From the NCBI GenBank assembly GCA_033558025.1, contig JAUCEF010000006.1, positions 1,302,001 to 1,366,000 of the forward strand: 64,000 nt of DNA. The letters run 5' to 3'. Under the pieces are notes generated by a model. The model did no database searches. It was not told the DNA's origin and was given only the letters and a program-made list of their open reading frames with translations. How positions within the stretch are numbered: position 1 is the first letter of the stretch; the number at the start of each line of letters is the position of its first letter. A program made the translations under genes and the position numbers. The DNA comes from Phytophthora sp. 'mugwort' (lineage: Eukaryota > Oomycota > Peronosporomycetes > Peronosporales > Peronosporaceae). This document shows, piece by piece, positions 21,107 to 33,110 of this stretch.

Positions 21107-22839
21107 CGCCTACACCGAAGAAGCGCAGCCGAGCCAACAGGACGTGCGGTGAGCCAGATCCAGGACGTGCCGGCGGCACCATCGCCTGGAGACGTAGGCT
21201 CTACTTCCACTGAGGTGAGTGCAGTGCTACTGTCATGATTGATCTAGAGGTCTTTGCTTACGCAACCGTGTAGTAATCGCTAAAAATGGCAATACACGTT
21301 GCTAGTCCACTGTCATTGGTGGATCTGTCGGAAGAAGGACGATCAATCTACATCCATCTGCTTCGTCTTCGAAACTGGTTATACATAGGGGAAGATACGC
21401 GCGAATTTTCCGGGGGGACAGCGTGAACTTGCGCATAATTTCAGTCCTGGACGTGTCCTGGTCACGTCTTGGGGTTGTCCACGGTTATTTCCCTTGGACC
21501 AGCCCTACTTTTATAGTGTTGCTGCCCTCCAAATTAGCGGTGCTTACCACATGATAGTGCAGATGTCTACAGTACTTGAACTTCTTATCCTCGTAGGCAG
21601 GGATTGGTAATAGTGAGAATTTTGACTAATAGTGCTACTACAATTATTAGCACACTCAGGGAAATACTGTCTACTAATGCTACTAGTAGTCTAGTGGTGG
21701 CGATAGTAAATAACAATAATATAGTAATACTATAGTAATAGTTTGATACCTAGCATTGGCTACATCGGCACCCGACACAACTCTCGCTTTCTTCCACTAT
21801 TGGCCTGATTTCAATACGATTGTGGCGCAGTATCAGTTGCCGATGGGACCGCTCGTTGTCCGTTCCGTTCGTGTTTGCAGTGGGCACATTACAAACGAGC
21901 CTTTAAAAAAACACCCGCCCCTGGAACGCAGTCGAGCAACCCCGTCCCAGTCAGACGCGTGATAGTTTGGCTATCGATGGGTATGTGTCCTGGCCTACCT
22001 TTGCAAACCAATGGTAAATGTCAATGTCCCCGCACAACTGGTCCACGTTCCACACATGAACGTTTCGCTTCCGATCACGCACGCTCAGCTTGGCTTAAAC
22101 CTCATCGAGCTCGTCCTTGTTCGTGTATGCCTCTTCACCACTTCAGCCCACTCAGCTCGAAGCCCAAGCCACACTTCCAATAATGCATCGGCTTTCGCGT
22201 TTAGCGAAGCGTCAGCAGTGCTCTCCTCGGCCGGTTGCGATACCTCTTCCCCCCGCTTCAGTGTCCGAGCTGCTGTTGCCGTCTTCACGAGGTGAGCTCG
22301 AAGCAGAAGTAGCTGTATCACCCCTGGACCTGCGCTCGCATAGAAGGATATCATTGTAGTTTTGCTGGATGGCATGGCAACGGTAGCGTCCCCAGTAAAC
22401 CGGCTTGGATATCACGAAAAGCCGGCTCGTGTTAGTGATACCGAAAAAATATCGAAAATCTTAGGGTAGTATTGGTAGATCAGCTACTCCGTTGCAGACA
22501 TATGGTATCCCGTGGTTTTCTTACGGATTGCTCATCGTAATTTACTCGCACCTGCAGTACTCAATGGAATCCGCATCCGGCTTTCCAACGATTGATAGAA
22601 TAATAACTTCATAAAAGTGTAGCAACTTGTTGTTTTTAGTCAGGATTTTATACCGAATTTCGGCGGTCTTCCACCCACTCCATTCGCGTCGTCATCGACC
22701 TTGGTATCACGCGAGTGCGTGTGAAAATGTTACGTTAAAGCTTACAAAACATATTAGACTTCGTGCAACAACAAGTTGAGCTACAATCTGACTCCTCTTT
22801 GCTCTCTACCTTGCTCTAAAAGTGTAATGCTTTTGTAAG
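21107..22839. other. Gene-free stretch between MULE B and MULE C
   Basis: No protein family is recognised on either strand. A 150-bp zone near 21610-21750 is rich in short 'TAGTA/ACTA' repeats. The two flanking MULEs converge here with their protease ends, so this is probably their shared 3' debris. Confidence 0.4.
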
Positions 22840-22857
22840 ATAGCGAAGCCGCAGTTA

Positions 22858-23328
22858 TGGGATCAGCAAATGCAATTCATCTTCCCATCGCTTCTCTGCA
22901 AGAAGAAGTTCAACCACGGCGAGACACAAAACTCCACAAGAATTGGGGTCCTTTTGCATGCACTAATCCACAATATCGTAAGTCACGTCTCCATCTATGT
23001 CCATTAAGGGCACGACAATCTCGCATAGTGCCTTCTTCGCCTTCTTCATGTGGCCTTGAATCGGATCGAACATGTAGCATGTACTAGTGTCCCGGTTGAT
23101 CAAATATGAAACCCAGTGTGAGCCCGACACGTTTAGCACTCCTATCACTCGACGTTTTGCCGTTGTAAACGGCTGGAAAGCAGAAGCTATCTTGATCCTC
23201 TTTGAGCTTCTTAAAATGAAAAAAGATGGACTCACGACTCCGATATCAGTGTACTCATCTTGCAGATACAGCATCCCCGTAATCATGCAGCTCGAGTTGA
23301 GCCATAAATCTTCTCTGTACGCCAGCAA
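22858..23328 (-). pseudogene. Ulp1/SENP-type (C48) protease domain, MULE C
   Basis: The frame has LWLNSSCMITGMLYL (WLnd opening), GVLNVSGSHWVSYLINR (catalytic His), TCYMFDPIQ (Asp) and, after a single in-frame TAG at about 22964, QKDPNSCGVLCLAVVELLL with the catalytic Cys and preceding Gln-type block. The complete triad therefore survives on one frame with one stop codon. This is the best kept of the protease copies in the window. Confidence 0.78.
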
Positions 23329-23485
23329 GGAAGACCCATTCGTCGCCTCCGTGTCTAGTTATTTCACCCCCAAGTTCGTATTCATGACAGTGGCCTTGCG
23401 TTCGTTCTATTCAACCGTATACAGACAGGATGGTCCAATGTCAGAACGGATAATAATTCGGCTCTTCTATATGTAAATTTCCGGA

Positions 23486-24197
23486 TCAATATCTGTAGAA
23501 ACAAAATCTTACCTTTGTTAGCTGATGCTCATCTCCGAACGGGGTTTGTACAGCGCGGAGGTCAGCCTCTTTCCATGCTACCTTCCCGATCCAATCCAAA
23601 GTGTAGCTAACGTCTCGCAAAATATTTTTGACTGCGATAACTCGCTCCATAACAGGCAATTGTTCCTGTGTGATACACCCAAACTCCTTTGCTTCGTGAA
23701 TCTTCTTTTGTTCCAGGAGCCATGTAACTTCTGGAATAGGCTCGTTTAATCGTAATAGTCGAACACCTACCGAGGACTGGACGTTGCGCACTTCTAACTG
23801 CATTTCTCCCATCACCGAATTCGTACTTGTCCATCAGTATCCGTCCGCCAGTAATTTCTGCATGTCTTCGAAGGAGACAGAACCAGGTACTTGAGTAAGC
23901 TCCTTAGCTTCAATCTTGAGTTGCGCGAATTTTGGCAGCCCGTTTTACTTGTTTCTGTTGCTTTCGCGTTAAATCCGGCGTTTTTGGAGGTGAGGGAAAG
24001 GAAAAGGTTGATTCCAGAGTGCACGTTGGTTGTCTAGCCTTTTGAGTTTGATCCGACCGAGACTCTAGGTTCGATGCTCGAGTCGGATGCGACCCATCTG
24101 CCGATGATGCAGCGTTTTCATAATGCGGCTTGTCTCGTTTCAAATTTTCCACGTTATCACTTGGACCGGTACTGTTTGAAGATTGAAGCTGGAACAA
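23486..24197 (-). pseudogene. Linker region of MULE C
   Basis: Two or three overlapping frames lie between transposase and protease. DVSYTLDWIGKVAWKEADL is the segment that resembles the linkers of MULE A and B. A basic stretch (RKQQKQVKRAAKIR) opens the region. No named domain. Confidence 0.4.
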
Positions 24198-25028
24198 TTG
24201 TGATCAGGTGTTTCACTTGGATTGTTAACCCAGCTGAAAATTCAGCAAACCGTCCATTATGAAGAGCTTTAGCGATTGATCCAGAAAAGATAAGGCAGCT
24301 TGGAAGGTCGGTGTGCTTTGGACTTTCAGTACAGTCACAATATTCTCCACACGGGCCTTTGTCTCCATGTATTTACGATCCGGAGGTAGGGCCTCTGACT
24401 GTGCGGTCTTTGGACATGCTGAATGTCTATCTCTCCTTCACCCTACGTCGCCTTCGGTAATGTTGTTGGCGGGACACCCTCGCATCCAGTGCTGGGTAAT
24501 TGAGCTGTAAGGCGGGAGCACTGTCTCGCTTAAATTCTCCAGTCGGAAGAACATCACACGGCGGCATGGGAGGAGATACGTCTGTCTAAATACGCAGTCA
24601 CAGGTATACAGCTGTACAAACGAACAAACAGAATGTCAATTCAATAGACAATCCACATATTTATGCCGAACATTGTCACACACAAAAATAATAGACAAAA
24701 TAGAATAATAGACAAAATACACCGGGAATCGTAAGGTTACCTTTGTATCCACAGTGTGGTAGTATCCGGTCCGTCGACTCTCCAACGTTGCCATCCCACT
24801 CTCAATCCGCATAGCGTAGTCCGCTTGGCCGCTCGTTGCGTAGAAATGCTCTCTCTGACGAGGTCGAACGCGAACCGGCTCAGACTTAACGCAAGGGCGG
24901 TCAGTTCAGGATCTTCGTCCTGGACGGGTCTAGATCCAACCCGGTGATATCGCGGAGATATTCATCCTCAGCGACTTCCTGCAAAACTATGAGTGTCGAG
25001 ATGAGGTCGCCGATAGCATCATCTTTAG

Positions 25029-25725
25029 TCACGACCTGTTTGATTTCCCCCACTTAGACTCCAACCTGTTGTTCGTATTGTTCCCAAGATGGGGGACGTT
25101 GCCTCGTTCGAATAGTGCCCATTCTTTTCTGCATCCATCCCAGTTTTTCATGAACGTCAGGTAGAGATCGTGCCTCTCGTTCCCGTCTAGCAAGTGAAGT
25201 AGGTACTTTCTTCCTTGTTCGTATTCAGATTCACTCATGGACATCACGATCGCCGGTAAAGCCGCCTTCAGGTTGTCCTTATGCTCCTGTGATCCTTTCG
25301 ACAACGCCGCTGCCCGCCCTTGTAGCCACGTCACAGCGTGGAAGATACACAAGAGCTTCCGCGATTTAAAGATTCTCGGCCAAGACGGCCTTCTCATGGA
25401 AAGCCTTATCCGTCACAAAGACTTTGACCTTTTTCCAGCAAGGGTTTCTTTCTTTGAAAAACTCAATAACGCAGCGCAGGTTTTCCTTCGTTTCCGCTTT
25501 CACCAATGCGTATTGCACATACTGCCCCTATCAATATACAACATCACACATGTTCAGCCATACGAATATTGTAAGAAAAAATTGTGGTTTCCGGTATGAA
25601 ATTCTGCGTGGAGAGTTACCTTCCCGAAAAAATCGGTCACAGCAAAGCTGAACAGCTTGTATTTGTTGGCGTTCGTGCCATGGGTAGTATCGACTAGAAC
25701 CACCTCAGGAAAAGCTTAGAAATAG
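25029..25725 (-). pseudogene. MULE transposase core, element C
   Basis: Near 25710-25620 the minus strand reads PEVVLVDTTHGTNANKYKLFSF (first Asp). Near 25430-25380 it reads VFVTDKAFHEKAVLAENL (second Asp). It then reads LLCIFHAVTWL (C-FH block) and NNTNNRLESKWGK near 25060 (Glu). The DDE residues are all visible but spread over different frames, with an intron-like or inserted piece at about 25510-25620. Confidence 0.72.
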
Positions 25726-25730
25726 CCGTT

Positions 25731-26596
25731 TCATCCGTGCGGACTGGAAGACAACCGCAACCGCAATTTGAGAGCCGCTTTCAACGTAAATACGCGCTGA
25801 GTTCCCTCGCTGTTGCTCCACAATTCATGCAGCACGTACTCAAAGCGCTTAGAGTCCGGAATGTCCCCACGCCTCTCGTTTCGGATGCCTTGGAACATGA
25901 TGTGCACGTCTCGAAGCGTAGTAAGCTTCCCTAAATTAGAAAGACGGAACTTTGAAATCACACCACAAATTACATCAAACCAGCAGACATATTCGCCACC
26001 TTACCTGTTCGCGTACGTAAGTATGCTAGCATTCCGTTTGCGCTGGAACCACTCTTACGCATTTCGCCGACCGTTTGAAGCACAAGCGGATCTAGAATTC
26101 TGCGGTTTTCAGCGTAGTATTTCCACAGCTCTGCTGAAATAGAATGGTTACGGCTGCCTTTAGCTCTCAGGTACACATACAATCTACCGCCAATGGCGCG
26201 CGTAAGTGTAGCTGTAACCTGAGCTGTACCGTTTGTAAACCGCACCAAGCGATGAACGCGATATCCGTCCCCTCGAGCAGATTGCTTACCATGCGTGCAT
26301 TTCAAGGTCTTGGAGTACACTTTCCATTCGGCAGTTCGCAGTTCGCAGTCAAACGCTTCATATTCCATCGTTTTAGCGCTGTCATAACCTAGATTTCCCA
26401 GGTCCACATTTTCATCTTTCCCTTCAACCCTCACATGTCGCGAATCATTGTTTTTCGGCTTGGGTTCACGTTCCTTTGTAACTTTTCTGTTTGATTTTGT
26501 TGTCTTCCTCTTCTTTAAAGCAGCCGAAATCTGTCTATTCCGCTTTGCCACCGATGTTGTGGAGCGAACGGCAAACCGTTGATAAGAATTTGCCAT
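25731..26596 (-). pseudogene. N-terminal part of MULE C transposase
   Basis: A 208-codon frame with a basic nuclear-signal-like start (KKRKTTKSNRK), then the DNA-binding/FAR1-like part with CTHGKQSARGDGYRVHRLVRF and KGSRNHSISAELWKYYAENR, ending with a helical segment typical of oomycete MULEs (DPLVLQTVGEMRKSGSSANGMLAYL). After a frame change 25961-25731 continues with VHIMFQGIRNERRGD. It lies directly upstream of the DDE core. Confidence 0.55.
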
Positions 26597-26931
26597 AAAG
26601 TGTCGAAATTTTCATGAAAGCGACTCCATGAATACCAATGATTTGGAAAATCTCCAAACAATACACCATCGGTACTGTCGTGTTCATAGTCAGCAGGCGA
26701 TCGACAGTCTCTTCGATATCAGGTCCGTATTCTATGACGAAATCGGTATGAATTCCTGTATTGCGTCTGGTCCAGTAGAACTACTTCTCAGCGCGAGTGA
26801 GTTCGACTTCACCTCCGTCAGCGCCGACATAGAAGTAAAATTCACTCGCTGCCTTGACACCAAACTGCCGTCCTCGCCTGCACCTTTGCGTTGCTCAAGG
26901 CGACGCGATTTGAAACGCGCGTAGCCACACA

Positions 26932-27780
26932 TCAAACGCGGTAGCATTTTGCAGACTTGGAAGGCATTCGTTCGTCACTCTCCGGCACAATTTTCTCCGT
27001 CGTCAGTGTCGTCCAGATCAGCTGCGTCGGCCTCAAAGCTCCTTCAAACGCACACTCAGCATCCCACGCCAGTTCGTCGAAAACAGCGTCCATCTTAGGC
27101 ACTTCACCTGAGCTGACAATTTTCACTGTAGGAGTTTGTGTAACCATCGATATAGTTTTCTGTATTCGCACGTGACCTTTTTAGTGTTGTCGAAATACCG
27201 GTCCCACCTTCACGGCGGCGCTTGCTAATTTTGTTTAGACCATCTCCATCAATCGTCACCTGCGCCACAATCCTATTCCGCTTGTACGTGCCAACGTGCA
27301 CGTTTACAGGGTCCGCCGCCGTCGTCTTCTCCTTCTTCTCCGTGTCCGCAGCCAATGTTAAACTCTCCGACGCCTTCGATATGGATCCTCACCAATTTCA
27401 CCTTGTCTACCACCTTCCTTTACACATCCATACCTTCCGCCTACTTAATCGCGTCCGCCGCCTTCCCATCCAACTGCCCTCCTGTTCCTTCGCTTCCGTC
27501 GCCGTCCCCTCCCCCCCCCCCCCCCGCCTGCTCCATCGTATCAGGCGCCGTCGCTCTCGCTTCGCCTCGGAACCCTAACACCCGCTCTAAATCCAGCATT
27601 AGTGTGCGGTTGTAGTCCACTATCTTCAGCCCGTAAGCTTCTCGGCGCTTCTGCTCAAGTGCTTCCAGTTTCTCGCGCAAGCGTTTGCTTTGTATGAGAC
27701 GTCCCCGAAGACTCGCAACTGGTGCTGCCGGTCCTCCTTTGTTTCATTGCCGTGAAGATCCCTGCTCCTCAAGTATTCGT
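26932..27780 (-). pseudogene. Degenerate reading frames of unknown origin
   Basis: Three minus-strand frames follow each other: about 27680-27441 (KLEALEQKRREAYGLKIVDYNRTLMLDLERVLG), 27355-27104 (TYKRNRIVAQVTIDGDGLNKISKRRRE) and 27171-26932 (KMDAVFDELAWDAECAFEG). They have codon-like composition and read like one protein split by frameshifts, one of them at a C-run near 27509-27526. I do not recognise the family. It may be the upstream part of MULE C or another element. Confidence 0.3.
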
Positions 27781-29522
27781 GCTCGCGGAGGAGGTCCTAC
27801 ACTCCGGCATCGATGCCTTCGCTAGAATCAAAATCCTGTATACACGTCATGGATAAACGGACAGGTCTGCAGTTGTCGTTAAGAGCAGCGGCGGCGGGAG
27901 GCAAGGTAAGGCCTGCGCTCTCACCATGCGTACGCGTGTCAATCAAGCTGGATTCTCGATCTGTCCTAAATGAACGGCTGAGAGGGATCGAAGAATGCCA
28001 CATGTTTCGAACAGCGGGGGGGGGGCAGTAAACAAAAATCATCACAAGAGAGAAAGAGAGTAAGATATTTAGTTTACGTTGCGGTCTGAAACGTGTGCTT
28101 TTTGGGGTTAGAACTACAGATTTGGATCCCGGAAAACAGAAATGTATACTGCATCTCGGGTTTCAGCAGCGTATTCCCGAAAGGCTGGCGTCGTCACAAC
28201 ATTGTAGGGCAGCCCTACTTACACCAAGCAAGCACGTGAAACCAAGAATCAATGATAACAGCAACTGAGCTGCGCACCATCACGAATTAGCCACTGCGCG
28301 ATATAGCCCGTGATTTAATCGTGGCTAGCAGGGGCCTTCCACCAATCTTTCTGGCGTTTCACAGGCTGTTTGTTGTCTGCGTTGGTTTCATCATTAGGTT
28401 CAGGGTTCTCCACTTCTCATTTCGTGGCCACCTTTAATGTGTAGTGATTGGTGCGCTTAAGGCGGTGCCACAGCTACTGGTGGCCAATTGACCAACGTGT
28501 GTTCCTTATGAGCAGCTAGCACGTGCGCTTGTTCGTTTGAGGTGTACCTGGCACGACACAGTGACTCTTTCCGACTATTTGTTTCCACGCACAGTAGACA
28601 AATGTGGGTAAATGACTTGCCCCTATACGTGACAGGCTCGTATATAGGCGATGGATGAATTCCCAAACCCTAAGTGTGTCGAATTTGTTAGAAGACCGTG
28701 GACAAGGTGTCCTGAAATACAACTTGGTGTATCTGTTTCCTTTTCCTCCTCCTCATTTTGCGCAAGGTCGATCAGCGTGTCGCTCGAAAATGATCTCTCG
28801 GAAGAGCTACTCGGTGTGACTCCTGCGAAATCGATATCAACGTATAGAACTTCATTTTTAGACACTTGTGGCTGCAGAACCTGCAAATCGGTGCTGTCAG
28901 CTCGAGACGAGAGGGATCAAACAGGTACAGGTTGGTAGGTTACCTATTAAAAAGCTCTGCAGTGATACAGAGCTCGTCTGTTGCATAAATGGTGCACGTG
29001 GCAGGCGCAGACACATCAAGGAGAGGTCTCCAGAACGATCCCCCAATTGCAGTCAATCTTCGCGCACGTCATCGGCTGCGAGTCGTGAGTCTCGAGTGAA
29101 TCTTTTCGAAATGAGCGGAGCGACGAGGAGGGAGAGGCCAGAGAACCACCCTTTCAAAGATCCAGGTAGACTAGTAACTAGTAGTGTTACGAGTGGTGCT
29201 ATTGACACGGCTAGTGCGAAATTTTGCAACTACCGCATTTCGCATGTAAAGAGCTACCCCCCCATCAGTGTTGTTTATTTACCTAATTTTTCTTATTAAC
29301 GTAAAAAGGCTTGGTAAAAATGTAGAAATTGAACTTAGTAAGTAAAAATCGAGCGTTAACACCACTGCATTGCCAATTTTCAAGCATCGACACGTAACTT
29401 TCATCCGCCATGGACATGCCCTTGAGCCCGCCGTGGCCACGCCCAAGCACCCCACGGAGAAGGTGCCCCTCCCCCCGCCGCTAAATGTTCACCCCCCAAC
29501 TGCAGCGCATTTAACTCCCTGA
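27781..29522. other. Gene-free stretch of the repeat island
   Basis: No protein or RNA gene is supported. It contains a run of 10 G (28016-28025) and, at 29285-29306, an AT-rich motif repeated at 31529-31551 (see the AIP1 fragment). Confidence 0.4.
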
Positions 29523-30105
29523 ATGGCCCTCCATCCAGTTGAAACTACTGCTATTTCATTATGTGTGATGTTTTATTGTTATTTATTATCTCACACAGGT
29601 AACCGTGGGCCCCAGCCCAACACCAACCCCAGCGTTCTTACCGTGCCCCAAGAAGTCCAAGCTCATCTACTGCAGCGGCAAGCTCGTGATGATGCGCCGA
29701 TTAGAGGATCCGGCCGACACATTCGTTACCAGGCCCACCACGAGCCCAGGACGGGGCCAAGTTCTCGCTCAATGGCTTCTGGGTGGAGTCGGGCGACGTG
29801 TCGCAAGGTGCATGTGTGGTCGTACGACAACCAGAGCACACGCTCAAGTCGGAGATCCCGGTGCTCGCCGGCAAGATCAAGGACCTCTCGTGGGACCAGA
29901 CAGCACGGCATCGTAGCCTTGGGTAATGGGCGCAGCCCCATGGCGCGCGTCTTCAAGTGGAACACGGGCGCCAGCATCGCCGAGATCGTGGGCCGCCATA
30001 AGCGCACCCTGAGCGTGGACTACCGCCAGACGCGGCCGTTCCCCATCCTGATGGCCAACAAGGACTTCAACCTGTGCAAGTTCGACGCCTGCCATACAGA
30101 ACATC
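29523..30105 (+). pseudogene. AIP1/WDR1 (actin-interacting protein 1) pseudogene fragment
   Basis: AIP1 is a WD40 cofactor of cofilin in actin disassembly. Pieces of its N-terminal propeller appear in three alternating frames: PCPKKSKLIYCSGKLVMMR and LEDPADTF, then YQAHHEP, AKFSLNGFWVESGDVS, VHVWSYDN, HTLKSEIPVLAGKIKDLSWD, and finally NGRSPMARVFKWNTGASIAEIVG with FPILMANKDFNLCKF. At least four frameshifts are needed, so it is dead. The stretch before it ends in TTATTATCTCACACAG followed by GTAACCGTG, which looks like a retained intron 3' end, pointing to a genomic copy and not a processed one. Only about 180 of the ~600 residues are present. Confidence 0.8.
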
Positions 30106-30394
30106 AGCAACGTGCCGTCAAGCTTTATCAACTGTCCGCTTCTCGCCCAACGCGAGCTCGCGTTGTATCCAAGCTGTTTGCGGACGCAGCAGAATCGCCT
30201 GATACCACAAACGGTTTTTATGCTTCAGGATCTGGAGAAATTACAGCGAGGAAGCAGCACGGCCTGGACAGGAGATGGTCGCTAAAAGTGTGAAACCGTA
30301 AAAGCGGTGAGTAGCTTAAACACTCCTTTGCATTCACAAGTAAGTTGAGGAGGTTAACTTTCTAAAACAATGTTTGTTGCTTACCACAACGCGC

Positions 30395-31197
30395 TCACAA
30401 GCGTTGTGTTGCTTGGACGATAGGAAATAACACCTTCAGCGCTACCTTGCGAGCTCGAATTCCTATCAGAATGAATTTTTCGGGATAATTGGGGACATTC
30501 TCTGTCGGCAATTCTCTGCGATCAGGTGGCGGAATGTCGTCCATGTAAATGCCAAAATCTGGTTCCGTTCTTCTCGACGCCAACACTCTCTCTGATTTAG
30601 CATCGTTTGCAACTGACGTGTCGGGGATTGCATTAGCCCAGACGCTAATGCAAACTTCATCATCGTCGACTTCCCCTCCCGTTTCACCGTCAGGTGAGTC
30701 ATCGCGATCGTCTTGAACAACGGCAAATTCGTCTTGTAAGGCACGCGACAGCGAATATACTGAACGTGCTAACTCATGATCTGGTGAGTCTTGTAGCACT
30801 GACAGATTGCCGGCTCCGCAATATAAAAAACGTCTTGCACTTGAGGAAGAAGATGCTGCATCCCAAATCTGGTATTGTGGGTTGGCGTTGCACCAGGATT
30901 ACGGCCAGACGTAGTTGATACGGCAGATCGGTGCTGTGAGCTACGACGGCTCGTGCTCTCGGTACTATAAGGTACTCGCCGTTGAGGAGTGATGAACATA
31001 TCAGCGCTTAATCCCGATTTGGCACCTGTTTGCACGATTTGGTTACCGTCGCGGCGCCCTGGCGTCGAATGTTGGACGACGGCTGGTCCAGGTTGACAAG
31101 CATGCTCTAATACATGTACGTTATCGTCTCGGTCAGATGTCAATGTGCAAGGCAGCTCGGTAGGATTAAGTGGTGCTGTCGCTTTGTCCGTGCGCAT
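30395..31197 (-). pseudogene. Unrecognised frameshifted reading frame
   Basis: Two minus-strand frames overlap at 30769-30799 with apparently the same sense (..CYKTHQIMS and VLQDSPDHELARS read the same bases one frame apart), as in a frameshifted gene. The first is Ser/Thr/Arg-rich, the second acidic (QDDRDDSPDGETGGEVDDDEV). No family is recognised. It lies next to the AIP1 fragment and could belong to the same mobile unit. Confidence 0.3.
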
Positions 31198-31747
31198 GCG
31201 TTCGACTTTCTTGGGGTTTTAGACACGATTGACTTCACGCACGTGCTGGCGAACAATCTGCTGCTTCAGTTTTATCCACGTGAGTCTGGTTTCTCCGTGA
31301 GGAATGAATGAGCCCAAGCTCGCTGAATAGGAGGGCGTCCTGACTTTGCCTTGGGCCGAACGACGATCATCAACACTCTGAAGGTATAGTGAGGGGGGGG
31401 GCTTGAAGGAAAGAAACTAAGTGAGCGATGCAGCGAGGAAAGATCGCAAAGCAGCCCAACTTCAAGCAGGTCACTTTTTACATTGTTTACGTAAAAAGTA
31501 ATAATATATGTAAATAGCGTTATTAACCAATTTTTACTTAATAATGTAAAATATTTTTTCCAAGTCGATCAACGCTGCCCCCATGTCATAGGTTTAGGAA
31601 CAGTCCTGCCCAAAAACAAACTGCAAGACCCCAAAAAGCAAATGCATCTATTTTTAGCCATAAGACAGATTCGTCTACGATGTCTTCAAACTCGAAGTCC
31701 TACAGGGGGGGGGGGCTTCGACCAGAGATAGATTTCCTAGTCCGCAA
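31198..31747. other. Gene-free, AT-rich stretch with an imperfect foldback
   Basis: 31476-31551 can fold back on itself with about 30-base imperfect arms (TTTTTACATTGTTTACGTAA on the left against the complement of TTAATAATGTAAAA on the right). Two G runs lie near 31392-31401 and 31705-31714. No gene is seen. Confidence 0.4.
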
Positions 31748-33110
31748 TTAGGTCTGCAAATTCAATGCGGTTAGGGCTTGGCAGCAGCCCACTGGCACGA
31801 AACCCGTTAGAAATAGTACCCGTAGAGAGCTGTTCCACGACTGCATCACCCAGCCACAACATTTTGCGCGATCAGGCTTCTTCAGCTTGAACACCTTGCC
31901 TGGTGCTCGTGGCGCTCTTATTTGTGCCTGCATGTCTGCGTGCCAGCACTGTCGAAGCCTGATCTTGAGCGGGAGATTCAACACAGACTGTGAGACAGGC
32001 GTAGCGTGAGGCTGAACTTTTAGGAGCACAACGCTGATTGACGCGGCATATGCGGTGACCTTCTCTGCCCAATGCTCATTAAAATCGTCCCACGGGAGCC
32101 GATCTTGCTCTTGTGGGACGCGGTCAGCAAAGTAATACTTTAGAAATGTAACGGATAACGTTTTCATTACCAGCCAAAAACACTACAGCAAGTTGTTTCA
32201 GTTATAGTTAACTTCAACCGAAAATTTGATAGCTCAGTAAACATACCTTTAGAATCCCGTAAACTTCGAGCCCGGTGGATTGTCGAATACGGTGCACGCC
32301 CTGCCAGTTTCGGTAGCCAAAACCGTAGTGCCGTAGATTGTTCTCTTCTTGAATCATTGATGGCTTCACTTTAAACACAACAAATGGCGTACAGCGATTG
32401 CGGTCGCTGTCACCCAGCAGCATCAGGTTGCGCGCTCCTTGAACGCCACGCTGCATTTCTCCCACACGGTCGTTTGGCCACGTTTGTTCAGCGTTTTTGT
32501 TTTGGCTACGTGCTCGAAGAACACCGCTGCATGTAGTAAAACCCAGAGCCAAATAGAGGTGTTGCTTGCGCGTTAATGCCAATGAGATGCAGTTAAATGA
32601 TATAATACCTGTTTGATCGGCGTTTAACACGCGTTTTATCCCGAGGTTGCGAACTGTCGCCTCCACCAGCGCAGCAAAGTCGGCAGCGATCATATTGATG
32701 TTTCAGGGGCTGAACTGGCCCTGTCGCGTAGAACTACGCAGACTGAACTTGAAGCGACGCTTAAAGCCCACCACCCACTTGTCGGACGCCTTGAAGTCCT
32801 GTACGACTGTCTCCTCAGCCACCTATAGCGCCTCTCAGTCAGCATCATCGTTGAGACGGGGATGCCGTCACCGAGAAGCTCTCATACCCATTCTCGATAT
32901 CGGACTCGCTGTCCTGCGACAGGTCGTCCCCCCGCCCACGCAGCGCACCTTCGTATGGACACCCTTACCTTCAGCTAGAGCAGCCTCCAAGATGGCACGA
33001 CTGCGTGCCCAGCGATAGACGGTCGAGCGTTTGGAGTTGTAGGCAGAGGAGGCAAGGTTAGGACAAAAGTGTGATATTATGCATCTGCGCACCGTTCGCT
33101 AGATAGTCTA
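31748..33110 (-). mobile_element. Decayed pogo/CENP-B-like DNA transposon D
   Basis: The minus strand encodes a DDE_1 transposase in pieces: a helix-turn-helix-like start (AYNSKRSTVYRWARSRA), the CENP-B-type HTH block SDKWVVGFKRRFKFSLR..TRQGQFSP near 32790-32700, the first catalytic Asp in VLNADQTGI (about 32620), and the second in PWDDFNEHWAEKV (about 32090). The third block, QSVLNLPLKIRLRQCW, lacks the expected acidic residue. Stops and shifts separate the pieces. No terminal repeats were found by eye. Confidence 0.7.

Larger units (their letters stand above)
22840..26596 (-). mobile_element. Degenerate Mutator-like element C carrying Ulp1 protease
   Basis: Minus-strand fragments in the order N-terminal DNA-binding part (26596-25970), helical segment (25961-25731), transposase core (about 25725-25029), linker (24197-23486) and Ulp1/C48 protease (23328-22858). 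This is the same order as MULE B, inverted. Frameshifts and stops are present. Borders are approximate. Confidence 0.72.

Noticed and set aside
21610..21750. CRISPR-like or satellite array of TAGTA repeats
   Set aside because: Repeats are very short, irregular and unspaced; simple low-complexity sequence.
29523..30293. Functional AIP1 gene
   Set aside because: At least four frameshifts inside 500 bp and only about a third of the protein present.
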